The notes: generated from the sequence alone by a model not told the origin. A stretch of 64,000 nucleotides of DNA from Lepidostoma basale (GCA_022606425.2 JAHDVF020000903.1:496001-560000); one strand, 5' to 3'; positions 31,335 through 41,794 are shown, counted from the stretch's first letter. Translations and numbers: made by a program.

Positions 31335-31830
31335 AGGATTTTAGTATCTCAATAGAGACAAAGATGTAAATTGTTTTTTGGAAACAGAACATGGTGGTCG
31401 AGGCATTTACAGGACTTATGACCTGTCATTGGTTGGGTTAAGCGATCGCTTTATGTAATACAACATTTCCCATTCCGCCCTTCTTACGACCATCGCGTCT
31501 TACAAATTTTTGAAAGATGTGTATATCTAATCTTAATAGATGGCGCTAGTGTAGATTAACCTAAAAAATGTGAAGTGTTTCTCAACATAGTAGCATATAT
31601 ACATCGTATCGTAAAAAGGGCGGAATGGGGAATGCTGTATTACATAAAGCGATCGCTTAACCCAACCAATGACAGGTCATAAGTCCTGTAAGCGCCTCGA
31701 CCACCATATTCTGTTTCCAAAAAACAATTTACATCTTCGTCTCTATTGAGATACTAAAATCCTTAAAAATGATTAACCCGCAATTGGTAAAATCCAGTAT
31801 TTGTCTACAAGTATTTGTATACATTAAAAA
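31335..31830. mobile_element. PL element, copy 1 (simple inverted form)
   Basis: A forward arm (GTATCTCAATAGAGACAAAG, TTACAGGACTTATGACCTGT, GGTTAAGCGATCGCTTTATG) is followed about 100 bases later by its inverse, then the tail CGCAATTGGTAAAATCCAGT and ATTTGTCTACAAGTATTTGT. The centre carries GATGGCGCTAGTGTAGATTA. It has the arms and tail of the elements at 37.5 and 52.7 kb but lacks the extra truncated unit. Non-coding. Confidence 0.85.
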
Positions 31831-32250
31831 CAAAAAACAAATTGTTTTCAGTATTTAAAATAAACTTCTATGTTTCAATTAAAAATATTAACTATATGTA
31901 TACATAACATTGTGAATTGAACATTCCGTCTACTTCTTCGTTAGTTTTAAAATGGTTTGTAATAGATTTTTATATTAAGAACAGAACAACAAGACATAAG
32001 TATTTTTATTATTTCGAGGGTGTTGAGGGCGTGCCCCCTTCCTATGAATTACAATTTGTATTCCAATTTCACGCACTTGTTCTTTCAGCGGGGAATCATT
32101 TTGTAAAAATCTGCACTCAATTTATTACAGTGACAAGCACCTGATACAAAAAAGATAAAAATAAATTAATAATAAACTGGTATTATTGACAGAACGATCA
32201 ATTACTTACTTGCTACCTTTGGTCTTACAACAAAAGAAGAGTTTTAGCCT
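31831..32250. other. AT-rich unassigned sequence
   Basis: An open frame at 31917-32144 has no similarity I recognise. No repeat ends. Confidence 0.35.
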
Positions 32251-32440
32251 AATTTATTGCTTATTAAACAATGATGTAAAACTACCTATTAAATAATTAA
32301 TACGAATGTGTAAAGTATGTTTTCTAGAAGTTTTATCTGTTTTTCTGAGGCATTATCTATTCTTAAACATCATTCAAAATCTGACAGATTTTTTTTAATC
32401 TTAAAGGTCAGTAATTCATAAGAAAAATAGAATATTTATT
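32251..32440. mobile_element. FB-A remnant
   Basis: The inverse outer end (AACAATGATGTAAAACTACC) and left arm (TATGTTTTCTAGAAGTTTTA) are present, then only CTGAGGCATTATCTATTC. The right arm is missing. Confidence 0.65.
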
Positions 32441-32955
32441 GTTTCTTGAATAATGATAAAAAACTCCATATTAAATAATAATAATAATACGAATGAAAAC
32501 GTCTGTTTTCTAAAAGTTATATTACATTTAATTTGAATGACATTTTTGCATTTAAGCCATTATAGGCAGTCAATATTTGATAATTATTATTATTATTATT
32601 TTATTTTGTTGAATCGCTCATTACATCATGACAGCATGAGCCAAATCGATGTAAAGGGTATTATTATAGCTATCACAGTAATTCTCGTGACATGTGATAG
32701 GTAGCTAATCTATCGCCATTTTATTGTTATGTGAATTCTACACCAGACCAAAGACAGTGTGACAATCACACTGCCCTCGCCGGGAATCGAACCGGGAACC
32801 TTCGGGGAGGCAGTCAATGCACTTACCACTCGGCCACGAAGGTCATCTTATACCTTAGACAGACTGATAAAAGTTCTATAAAACAGACGTTTTCATTGGT
32901 ATTGATTATTTTATATGAAGTTTTACATCACTGTTCAAGAAACAATAAATATAAT
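32441..32955. mobile_element. FB-A fold-back interrupted by SINE-1
   Basis: The left part (AAAACTCCATATTAAATAAT, AAAACGTCTGTTTTCTAAAA, TTTGAATGACATTTTTGCAT) stops near 32580. The right part (TCTATAAAACAGACGTTTTC, TTATATGAAGTTTTACATCA, TTCAAGAAACAATAAAT) resumes near 32868. The SINE-1 copy lies between, so it inserted after FB-A. Confidence 0.8.
32583..32846 (-). mobile_element. SINE-1, full-length, ATT-tailed
   Basis: On the minus strand: GACCTTCGTGGCCGAGTGG (A box), GGTTCGATTCC (B box), the body ending AACATCG-like TTTACATCGATTTGGCTC, and an (AAT)n tail. Same orientation of parts as the 5927 copy. Inserted within an FB-A element. Confidence 0.9.
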
Positions 32956-33479
32956 ATTTTAAAGTTTGAATTACTAACAGCTACCTCTAAGATTTAAAAA
33001 AAAAAATCTGTCTTAATTTGAATGATGTTGAAGTGTAGAGATATTAAAATTGTGTACTAGCTACACAGCAACGTTAAGCAAAGGTTAACGATATTTTATT
33101 TATCAATAAATTAAGATCACACGAAGACGTGTGTGTAAAAATTAATTACGTCAGGTGTACATACATCGCCTTGCATGTGTGCGTGAGTAACCCCATTTAT
33201 TTACACACGATCAAATTAAATGCGCACTTGTCACCGTAAAGCCTTTCTCTTCTTTGTGTAGGCGTCATCAAACAGATTCCCCTAATGCAATCTCTCTCCT
33301 TACACAATATTATAAGCACATAATACTAACAAAAATATGATACGCTGTATCATTCTCCTTGCCAGGGCTGCGGCACGTATATCAGAAATAAGTTATAATA
33401 TTTTTCAAATGGGCATGCGTAAAAATTTATACTATAATATGATTTACCAATTAGAATAAATTTAAAGAGATACGAGTAC
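32956..33479. other. Unassigned sequence
   Basis: AT-rich. No coding or element signal recognised. Confidence 0.4.
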
Positions 33480-33681
33480 AATAATTAAATAAAACGATGA
33501 TTTTAAACTTCTTCCACTTTTGTCTTTTTTTCGACAGCGATTGGTTTCGCCAGGCTCGCTGGCATCGATAGACTGATCCAGTCCAGATCCAGATGCCAGC
33601 GAGCCTGGCAAAACCGGTCGCTATCGAAATAAAGCCAAAAGTGGAAGTAGTTAAAAAACGTCGCTTTATTTAATTATTATT
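33480..33681. mobile_element. Fold-back element FB-E, complete palindrome
   Basis: The arms AAATAAAACGATGATTTTAA, CTTCCACTTTTGTC and GCGATTGGTTTCGCCAGGCT are mirrored by AGCCTGGCAAAACCGGTCGC, AAAAGTGGAAG and CGTCGCTTTATTTAAT. The core on the minus strand is GAT-GCCAG-CGAGC-CTGGC-GAAACC. Partial copies are at 30957-31055 and 51370-51490. Confidence 0.87.
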
Positions 33682-33780
33682 TAAAATGAATTTCCATCAA
33701 GAGATTTCAGTAAAATCATTTGATTATCTTAGATACGAGTTTGTTAAATTCAAAAACATTGGAATATTGTAGAACATTTT

Positions 33781-33955
33781 ACTAACTAACCATCATGCCG
33801 TCTCTCCAATGGGGTAGGCAGAAAAATTAATGACCACAAAGTTCTTTCCTGAAAAACTTATCTCGATCCTTCAACATTCATACATCGTGTCATACAGACA
33901 AGTTGATTTCTACGATTCCTCAAGTGGAAGATATTTAATATTTGATTGATTTAAT
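33781..33955 (-). mobile_element. LINE-A 3' end with TTAG tail
   Basis: The plus strand begins TAACTAACCATCATGCCGTC, the inverse of the LINE-A terminus, then GGGGTAGGCAGAAA and ACATTCATACATCGTGTCAT, ending at the ATTTGATTGATTTAATCG boundary. A 5'-truncated copy with an intact 3' end. Confidence 0.85.
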
Positions 33956-34004
33956 CGTTCCGCGTAGAAGATTATGTGAATATTAATATTTGATATAGAT
34001 AATA

Positions 34005-34150
34005 AAGTCATTTTTCTAATTTTTAAATAAAATTTTAAGGAAATAACATGTTTCGCCATGCTGAGGCAATATATAGTATTTAAAAAATCAGAAGTTTCAT
34101 GCGTATTAATTAATTATATAAAGATTTATATTAATATTCAGGAAAAAATA
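34005..34150. mobile_element. FB-A, heavily decayed
   Basis: Landmarks TTTTAAGGAAATAACATGTT, TCGCCATGCTGAGGCAATAT, TCATGCGTATTAATTAATTA and TATTCAGGAAAAAATAAA follow FB-A order, with most of the right arm missing. Confidence 0.65.
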
Positions 34151-34256
34151 AATTACACCACTTAAATATTTCACGGGATTTTTACTTGATGTCAGTACGT
34201 TAATAAAATTATAGAATTATTAAAATTATGTATTTTTTTTTGTTGAATCTGTTGTA

Positions 34257-34284
34257 ACTTATACGAGCTTACGCTCGTATAAGT
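34257..34284. repeat. Perfect 12-bp hairpin
   Basis: ACTTATACGAGC, loop TTAC, then GCTCGTATAAGT: twelve perfect base pairs with a four-base loop. It lies in AT-rich sequence outside any recognised element. No T-run suggests a terminator role. Confidence 0.85.
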
Positions 34285-34817
34285 GAACAGGAATGGCCAA
34301 TTATAATACTGTTGTTATTGTGTATTTCTGAAATGTTATTTATTATTGATTTATTTGAGAAAAAAATTATTAACAGCCCTTGTTCTGCTCATATTGAATG
34401 GGGGATGTCGGAAAATTGTCACACAACGAATCTCTATTATACGCATGTCAAACATATTAAAATAGTAGAATAAATATCTAACACGTAACACACCCTCCGT
34501 CGAGCATTTTATTATTATAATACTGGAGGGCGAGGGTTCATAATTGTAATTCGTCAAACACATTGCCAGAGATATAAAATAACTCCCTGTTGAGGGTGGA
34601 AAATACGTCTTATTCTTATTCATAATTTTCAACTTTAATTTATTTAACTTGCATTTTATTTATATATAAATTAAATATTTGTAAATACATTCAACGCTGG
34701 TATACTTAACCCAATATCAAGAATATTATTTAACCGTGTAAAATGTATTAATATAGTAGTCACGAAATACTTGAGAAATTTTAAAACTAAAAATCTCGCT
34801 GGAGGATTAAGGTAGGA
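34285..34817. other. AT-rich unassigned sequence
   Basis: The minus-strand frame at 34351-34632 is not recognisable. No repeat ends. Confidence 0.35.
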
Positions 34818-35480
34818 TACATGCCGTAGAAATGAGATCACTGAAGAAAAATGGGTAGAAAAATGATATATGATAGAATATTGGACGACAATATAAAGAA
34901 GAAATGTAAGGAAGATTGCATCATAAAATTTCAAAAAGGATCTTTGAGATAGTTTGGACATATAGAACGAATGGATGAGAGAAAAATGGTTTAAATGTTG
35001 TATACAAGCATTGTGAGTGGAAAGAGAAGCCGTGGAATACCAAGAAAGCATGGCATGACCAAATTAATCAAATACTAAGAGGCGGTCACATTCAAGTCGG
35101 AATTGCATTATACGATGTATAAACGTAGAGGAAGCTAGAGAGGTATTTTTTTTTTACTTTTACACACTGGTCATGGCCTGTATCGTGACAACTACATAAA
35201 ATGAGTAGCATGTTAGTGAAATTGTAATTAACATGGCGGTTTGTTAGTATTTGTTAGTAATCTTATGCTAACATTGGTAATTGACTTATCGCAATATGCT
35301 GATATAATTAAAATATAATGCTAGGGAAGTTGTGATAATAAATTTACATACTAGAATAGATAGGAAATCTCTTCTAAATCTAATAGAAAAAAACATTATA
35401 TCAGGATAGAACAGTATTGCGGTCCATCCTCTCTACCTTTCCCTCCGGAGAAACGGCGTGATGGTTAGTTAGTTAATTAA
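34818..35480 (+). pseudogene. LINE-A 3' end, split by an insertion
   Basis: LINE-A sequence runs from GTAGAAATGAGATCACTGAA through a broken W-F/H-I-E-R-M-D-E-R segment and AAGAAAGCATGGCATGACCA to AGGAAGCTAGAGAGGTAT at 35142. It resumes at about 35398 with ATCAGGATAGAACAGTATTG and ends with the terminal GGAGAAACGGCGTGATGGTT. The frames contain several stops. Confidence 0.82.
35143..35397 (-). mobile_element. Unclassified poly(A)-ended retroposon inside LINE-A
   Basis: About 255 bases separate two adjacent LINE-A positions. Read on the minus strand, the insert ends GACCAGTGTGTAAAAGTAAA plus further A, which suggests a retroposon 3' end. Internal landmark: TAGTTGTCACGATACAGGCC. No tRNA boxes or ORF were recognised, and no clear target duplication. 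It could be a LINE 3' UTR or a SINE. Confidence 0.6.
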
Positions 35481-36775
35481 TAAAGATTTAAATCTTGCTT
35501 TTGAATATCAAGAACACAGACATTGTGAAGTACATTTTTTACGTATCATAATTAACGTTCTAATTTAATTTAATACAAATATGTAAAAGGCGCCTACTTC
35601 TTCATAATGAAAATTTCATCATATTAAATCGTTCCCGAATCTCCATATAAACACGTAATTTCTCGGGAGAGCACTTAAATTTTCCAAGGTGAGTGGTACT
35701 AACAGACGCAGGTACCTCATTTCCCTCCCACTTTCATTACCAAATCCCCATCTCAGCGACAGTTGTGTTATTATGTAACCCGACAAATATTCCTGCGAAT
35801 ATTTACTTAACACGTATAATATTTTAATCTTCCCCTCTGTATTATGGATAATTTAGACTCCAAACCGCCCTAAGTACCGATTTATAATACAACAATTTCG
35901 CTCTTATTGCCGCGTTCATTAGGGCCAGGTTCCCGTTTCGGTATAATTGAATATTTTGCATAGGTAGGTACGTTTGGCACTCTGTCAAATGAACGAGAGG
36001 GGAGACAGGAGTGAATTTATAACACACCCTTGAAGTGCTTAAGTTGCGACTGTATGGAAATGTGTAAAGCATTAAAACGATATTGGAGTATGACTATAAA
36101 GCTTTCAGATGACGCCATAAAACAACCATCGCTACTTCAATAATATTTATTTCATTTCATTTTATTTCAATAAAGTGACACTATATTTGTAAATTTAAAA
36201 TTACTCGTAGTTAATTATTGACGTAAATTTGCAATGTTTTTTATCACACAATATTTTATATTAAAAATACACATTGCACTAGAGTCGCGGTATATTTTTC
36301 GCCATATTTGCCATTAAAATATGTTGAGGATTCACAATTGAATTTTATTGTTAAAATATGTACACCAAAAAAGGATGAGAGCCATCTAAAATACTCACAT
36401 GTATGTGAAAAGTATAATAAAGTGCTAATAAAATAAAATAAATAATAAAAATCCTTGTAAATAAAAATATAATGAAGAAAACCTTTGTGTAAAACGTCGT
36501 AAGGCGCCATGTTGTAATGACACCAGCTACATTACTGCCAAGTCCAAATCTCGATCGTGAGTAGTCTCTAATGTGACCACCAACATTTCCATCAGTGTCA
36601 TACAAATATAATGTGGACGAATGGCGAATGACCATCACCAAAAAACTCAACTCTTCCGCTTAAGAGAAGGCAACCCCAACAGAAAATCTTCCAGAGAAGA
36701 TAAAAAGAAAGCACTAAATAAATACATAAATAATAATATTATATAAGCTATCTAAACGCACAACGACCATTGGAA
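35481..36775. other. Unassigned sequence
   Basis: AT-rich, with a moderately GC-richer part at 35640-36010. The minus-strand open frames there (64-99 codons) have no recognisable similarity. No element ends. Confidence 0.4.
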
Positions 36776-36779
36776 CAGA

Positions 36780-37390
36780 GTGGCAAGAGATCTGACTGTC
36801 ACTCTTTCAGAACATGTTCTTTCCACATGATTTCTCCAGTAGCGTCTTCTCAGTCTTCCCCATCGTGCGACATCTTCTACATTGCAGATCTTCCTTATTT
36901 CAGAATTTCTTATTCTGTCTCGGAGTGTTGTTCCCGCAATGGATTGGAGAGTCTTCATTTCTGTGGTTCTTAGGAGACTTTTTGTTCTGATGGTGTCGGC
37001 TCTCGTTTCTATTCCATATATCATTATAGGACGTACGCATGTCTTGTACTCGTAGATTCGTATTTTGCTCTCCTTTAGCATATTTTTATTTTATTTTTCC
37101 ACACAGTCAAGCAGCCAAGCAGCTAGGCACAACGGCGGCCCTGTTTGTTAGTTCACCAACTTCTCCATAGAAGTCACTGCTGCTTGATACATCAACACCT
37201 AAGTACTTGAAATGCATCACTTATTCTATTATTTTATTACCTAATGCAAACTTGCATCGTACTGGTTGTCTTGATATAACCATGCTCTTTGTCTTGCCTA
37301 TCGAGATTTTCATGTTGAATCTTTGAGATGATATGTGGAGTTTGTACAGTAGCCTTTGTAGATCATCTTCAGAGTTTAAACCTTTCATTA
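36780..37390 (-). pseudogene. LINE-C: reverse transcriptase C-terminal half (RTE-like)
   Basis: This is the longest LINE-C remnant. On the minus strand: KGLNSEDDLQRLLYKLHISS and KTKSMVISRQPVRCK (the end of the reverse transcriptase palm/thumb region), then YLGVDVSSSSDFYGEVGELT, then KESKIRIYEYKTCVRPIMIY, LRDRIRNSEIRKICNVEDVA and RWGRLRRRYWRNHVERT. The catalytic box lies upstream and is missing. It is read through one stop and a frame change near 37100-37220. Its 5' end meets a SINE-1 fragment. Confidence 0.88.
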
Positions 37391-37538
37391 GTCTAGTGTA
37401 GAATTCACGTGACAATAAAATAGCGATAGATAAGCTACCTATCACATGTCATGAATGTCAATATAATAGCTAAAAAAACAAACTGTATACAGTAATTGGG
37501 TTGAAATGACATGTTGAATACAAATTAAAAAATATATG
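37391..37538 (+). mobile_element. SINE-1 variant, 5'-truncated
   Basis: GTGTAGAATTCACGTGACAA, AGATAAGCTACCTATCACAT and GTCAATATAATAGCT match the SINE-1 body. Then, instead of the ATCGATTTGGCT end, it has ACTGTATACAGTAATTGGGT. The copy at 59268 has the same alternative ending. Confidence 0.8.
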
Positions 37539-37542
37539 TTTG

Positions 37543-38398
37543 TTTTACAAGGATTAATTGTATCTCAATAGAGACGAAGATGCAAGTTGTTTTCTGGGAA
37601 CAGAAGGTGGTGGCCGAGGCGTTTACAGGACTTATGACCTGTCATTGGTTGGGTTGAGCGATCGCTTCACGTTTAACAACATTCCCCATTCCGCCGTTAT
37701 GACCACCACGTCTGACAAACTTTTTGGAACTTGTATATATGGTAGGTTTCTACAAATATTTTCACAATATTATGTTCACTCTACTCTACCTTCTGTTCCC
37801 AGAAAACAACTTGCATCTTCGTCTCTATTGAGATACAATTAATCCTTGTAAAATAAAAATAATTTATCCGCAATGGGTGAAATCCAGTATTTGTCTACAA
37901 GAATTTGTATACATTCAAAATGTTGTAATATAAATATAACTGGTACATGCAGGCAAAAAATTGGAGAGACATCTCCAGGCGAAATCTAGTACTGTATGAT
38001 TTGCATAGACTTTCACAGTACATTAATAAAGGTTTTCTGCTTAATGCTTTCTAATCTTAATATAGATGACGCTAGTGTAGAGTGAACATAATATTGTGAA
38101 AATATTTGTAGAAACCTACCATATATACAAGTTCCAAAAAGTTTGTCAGACGTGGTGGTCATAACGGCGGAATGGGGAATGTTGTTAAACGTGAAGCGAT
38201 CGCTCAACCCAACCAATGACAGGTCATAAGTCCTGTAAACGCCTCGGCCACCACCTTCTGTTCCCAGAAAACAACTTGCATCTTCGTCTCTATTGAGATA
38301 CAATTAATCCTTGTAAAATAAAAATAATTTATCCGCAATGGGTGAAATCCAGTATTTGTCTACAAGAATTTGTATACATTCAAAATGTTGTAATATAT
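37543..38398. mobile_element. PL element, copy 2: inverted arm, truncated unit, full unit
   Basis: Forward arm 37543-37786 (TATCTCAATAGAGACGAAGA, AGCGATCGCTTCACG). Then a truncated unit 37788-37932, running ACCTTCTGTTCCCAG to TTGTAATATA, and a unique segment with GATGACGCTAGTGTAGAG. Then a full inverse arm plus tail to 38398. The end of the full unit (38253-38397) repeats 37788-37932 essentially exactly, and the forward and inverse arms look identical over more than 200 bases. The open frames shared by the arms are an effect of this mirror, not a protein gene. Confidence 0.9.
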
Positions 38399-38579
38399 GT
38401 TTGTGCCTGAATGGAAAAAAAACACTCAGATATTTATGGATATAATAATGCAGCAGAGCTTACTGAGCAGCTTATCATATTCGTAAGTAATATGAATTAT
38501 CACGTTCGCGAGGGTAAAACAGTACACGGAAAACAATTTAGCTTACATCCATAATTAATATATCAAATACTTGCCGTAT

Positions 38580-38860
38580 AAAATTTTGACAGGGCTGAAC
38601 CCCGACCCCCGAACAATACAGCTCGTAATAAAATCAGTCACACCATCATAAAGTAAAATATGTTAAAACGGGCGTTGTAAGGAGGGGGTGGCTTTTTTAA
38701 ATTCACTTGTTTGGGGTCGCGCCCCCGCTGTTTAATAACATAATAGCACAATTCCCCCGCCGCATGATTCAATTTGGTTTTTTAGGTGTCGCCCTAGTCT
38801 CCTCGGGGCTTCTGGGGCCCGGGGCGCGACTGAGCTTCCTCTGAGTATTATTAGGTTATG
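38580..38860. other. GC-rich unique island
   Basis: GC-rich blocks such as GAACCCCGACCCCCGAACAA and CTTCTGGGGCCCGGGGCGCG in AT-rich DNA. No match to other repeats and no recognisable protein. Candidate conserved non-coding sequence. Confidence 0.35.
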
Positions 38861-38957
38861 ACGAAATTTCAGTTTTGATTTTCTTCTCCTTATTTATCAG
38901 GAAATACTCAATACGGATTTCTTGATTTTAAATGTAACAAAAAAAACACAGTCTTCG

Positions 38958-39030
38958 AAGTTCTTTCCTGGCATACATCTCTCGGTTTCTCAACATTCAT
39001 TCATCGAGTCATGCACGCACGTTTATAATG
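38958..39030 (-). mobile_element. LINE-A, short internal fragment
   Basis: Minus-strand match to LINE-A around GCATGACTCGATGAATGAAT and TGTTGAGAAACCGAGAGATG. Neither the tail nor upstream sequence is present. Confidence 0.65.
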
Positions 39031-39120
39031 CAAGTGTTAGTAGCTAAATTTTGTTATACAAAAATAATTCTAATGAATGTCTTAAACATAAATTATAATC
39101 ATAGCAAGTAGGAAGTTATT

Positions 39121-39401
39121 AGTATTATTATTTTTTTATTTATTATTATTATTATTATCATTATTATTATGATTATTATTATTATCATTATTATTTTGTT
39201 GAATCATCTTAACGTCATTACAGTGCGAGCCAAATCGATGTTATATCATATTGAATCTCGTGACCAATAGGTAGATAATCTATCACCATTTTATTGTCAC
39301 GTGAATTCTTCACCAGACCAAAGACAGTATAACAATCACACTGCCATCACCGAGAATCGAACCCAAGACCTTCCACCTTACCACTCGACCACGAAGGTCG
39401 T
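39121..39401 (-). mobile_element. SINE-1 with long ATT tail
   Basis: On the minus strand: GACCTTCGTGGTCGAGTGG (A box), a shortened region, GGTTCGATTCTCGG (B box), the usual body, CATCGATTTGGCTCGCACTG, then a tail of about 80 bases of (AAT)n with GAT interruptions at 39121-39198. The head is slightly deleted compared with the 5927 copy. Confidence 0.88.
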
Positions 39402-39719
39402 CGAGTTATTAATATGGTATATATATTTATTCAAATTCTTATTATTATATTAATAGAAAGGTATGTTCATTTTTTTTTTTTTTTTAATTTTATGACATTA
39501 AAATTTCTTAGCAATCAAAATATGTCACTTTACAAAATATATTTAAACTTCTTAAAAACGAACGTCATCAATATTCATTACATATTCAAGAAATATCAAA
39601 TAAGTTAAAATTAGTATTCATTTTTGTAACTGTTAAAAACTTTATTCGACCCGTATATCTGCATATATAATACTTGAATTGTTTGAAATTCTCTAAATTT
39701 CGTCAATAATTCTGAAACA
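39402..39719. other. AT-rich unassigned sequence
   Basis: Contains a T-run near 39470. Nothing recognisable. Confidence 0.4.
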
Positions 39720-40150
39720 TGAAACGCATTTCGGGGACAACAATAATCGATTCACCCTCGCCCCTCTCCCTTGTCCTGCCCCGACACCCGCTCCCCGGCT
39801 TATCCACCCTCCCTCCCCGGGGAATTAACGAATTACTGTATTACGGACCTAACGACACAATACATTTCGGCTTATACATTCTATAAGCGCCTCTTAAAAT
39901 TTGATCAAAACTCCGAGCCCCGAACATTAATAACTCGAGATAATAATGTCAATCCTATCTTTCTCCCTCTATTATATTACAGAATCCTATTAATAAAAAG
40001 AGCCCGCCGTATAAAATAATTGAGACTTTAATTTCAATTTCGTAGAGTAATGAAACAAATTTAATTTCTCAGAAGGGGACAAGGGGGCGCATTCTCTTTC
40101 AGCCAATTTTATGATTGCATAATCTGGTAATTGCGCGTTTAATTTCAATG
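39720..40150. other. GC-richer unique island
   Basis: A C-rich stretch at 39755-39830 (CACCCTCGCCCCTCTCCC) is followed by mixed unique sequence to 40140. The open frame at 39771-40019 has no recognisable similarity. Confidence 0.35.
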
Positions 40151-40276
40151 TCTTTCGTTTCGTTTTGTTTTATTTTAATTATTTTTATTCCAGAGACTAT
40201 CCAACTACGATACAAAATTCAATAATACAAAACAGATTGTAAGGAGACAGAAATTATTCATACAAATAATAATTGA

Positions 40277-40816
40277 TTAAAATTTTCATTTGTTCCAATG
40301 ACAATTTGAATAATTTCTTCAGTATTATTTTTAAGTTCTTGCTGGTTAAGTGCCTAATTACAGCTAATTTAAAAAACGGTGGATACGTGTAACATAAATT
40401 AAATAAACAGAAAAGTCCGGATCGTCCATGTCAACATTAGCAACATCGAAAAAAAACATTATGTGTTATTACATTATGTGCTAAATTAAAAAGGTGGATT
40501 CGTGGAACATAAATTAAGTAGACAATTTGTGCACCATCTAAAAATAACATTTTGTGTTAAATTATTTTTATTTTGTTATTTTATTTTATATCATTGTATT
40601 TTATATTATTTGTTTTAGATTTATTTTGTGGGTGTTGGACGATCGAAGTGTGCGCGGGAGATGCCTATTGGTGGCGATGAGGTTCGCAACCCATCACACC
40701 GCGTCTCCCGCGGAGCGAAAAGAGAAGGATGGAGTGCCGCATCAGTAAAAGTGTGACAGTCCATTCTTTCTGCCTACCCTTTCGGGGAGACGGCGTGATG
40801 GTTAGTTAGTTAGTTT
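40277..40816 (+). mobile_element. SINE-L: retroposon ending in a LINE-A tail, copy 2
   Basis: Same body as copy 1 (12297-12766) from AAAATTTTCATTTGTTCCAA to the GC-rich block GAGATGCCTATTGGTGGCGA and the terminal LINE-A block GACGGCGTGATGGTTAGTTA. The last 170 bases differ from copy 1 at only a few positions. This copy has an internal partial duplication of the GTGGATNCGTG.AACATAAATT segment (near 40378 and 40493). Confidence 0.82.
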
Positions 40817-40916
40817 AACTATATAATCACATTCGCCCTAGTAATTAATGTACAAATGAAAACGTTTGTTTTCAAGAAGTTTATAATATATTTTACGGGA
40901 AGGGACATGTTTTTTT

Positions 40917-41555
40917 TGGGTTTTTTTTTTTTTTAAATTATAAACCCAATTGGGTTATATGGATACATTTTTAGATCTTACTATTAATTATGTATTGTTT
41001 CAGATATATTTTATATTCAGTTGTTGTGAGTCTCCTTGTGTCTTTTGGTAGTTCATTGTAAAGTTTGAGTCCATTGTTCAATATCCTTGATTATCCTGTC
41101 TTAGTTCGTGCATTCGGTATGTGATATCTGTCACAGTTCCTGGTCCAGTGTCTGTGTATGTCTGAATTTTTAGTTAGTTTGTAGCTGCTGTCTGTTGTCT
41201 TTTCCATGGTCACTCTGTGTACAATTTTTAAGGTCTCATATGAAGACTACAGGGGAAAAACAAGGAATGTCAGTTAAAATTCAAAATAAATATAATAATG
41301 CCATCTAGCGGCATTTGTACGTATCTATCCACAGTAAAATTTTAATATTCAAAAATCATGTGTGTCATCGACTATGATCGATGGCCAGATAATCGATTTG
41401 CTAATTGCTAAGAAATATACGAGTATAGACTTTGATTAGCCTTATTCTCAATTTATTCAAATTAACCTTCTACTGACATTTCTTGTTTTTCCCCTATAGT
41501 CTTCATATTTGGTCAGGTCTGATATGTCCATTTGTTTTGTTTGTCTGTAAACTTG
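40917..41555 (-). pseudogene. LINE-J: C-terminal LINE remnant with its own MITE insertion
   Basis: The minus-strand translation of 40960-41236 gives SYETLKIVHRVTMEKTTDSS, HRHWTRNCDRYHIPNARTKT, then a stop and ILNNGLKLYNELPKDTRRLT. The R-IPN/SR...ILNNGLKLYNxLP pattern is the typical C-terminus of Jockey/CR1-type LINEs. The T-rich start on the plus strand is its A-rich 3' end. A MITE (41238-41508) interrupts it. Confidence 0.75.
41238..41508. mobile_element. MITE with about 38-bp terminal inverted repeats
   Basis: Left end ATATGAAGACTACAGGGGAA, AAACAAGGAATGTCAGT. The right end is its inverse (ACTGACATTTCTTGTTTTTC, CCCTATAGTCTTCATAT). 271 bp, non-coding, centre AT-rich. No target duplication could be fixed, so the superfamily is unknown. 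Confidence 0.78.
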
Positions 41556-41645
41556 TATGGTAAGGTAGTTAATGGTAGGTAGTTAGTAATGGTAGGTAGT
41601 AGGTAAGGTTAATGGTAGGTAGTAGGTAAGGTAAGGTAGTTAATG
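41555..41645. repeat. Imperfect GGTA-type tandem repeats
   Basis: Repeats of GGTA, GGTAGTTAAT and GGTAGGTAGTAGGTAAGG units, with one block (TTAATGGTAGGTAGTAGG) visibly duplicated. Simple-sequence expansion. Confidence 0.8.
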
Positions 41646-41794
41646 CTATATGCTAATTTTATTATTTTATTTTGTTGTCTTTGGAGTCTCGAGACCTGCT
41701 ATGGCATAATCAAATTAAAAAATTTGAAATATAAAAAAAAAATAATAGAAAATAGACATTATGATTCGTATTAATTATTTGTCCGTGTCAGGAT

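Larger units (their letters stand above)
40852..41785. mobile_element. FB-A fold-back split by LINE-J
   Basis: The left arm (GAAAACGTTTGTTTTCAAGA, GGGAAGGGACATGTTT) ends at 40916. The right arm (ATGGCATAATCAAA, AGAAAATAGACATTATGATT, CGTATTAATTATTT) begins near 41698. Everything between is later insertion. Confidence 0.7.

Noticed and set aside
34671..35051. 126-codon minus-strand open frame
   Set aside because: It lies antisense to a LINE-A remnant and is a shadow of that ORF.
37558..38303. Two identical proteins starting MYLNRDEDASCFLG on opposite strands
   Set aside because: They come from the mirrored arms of one palindromic element. Related copies do not keep the frame, so there is no evidence for a protein.
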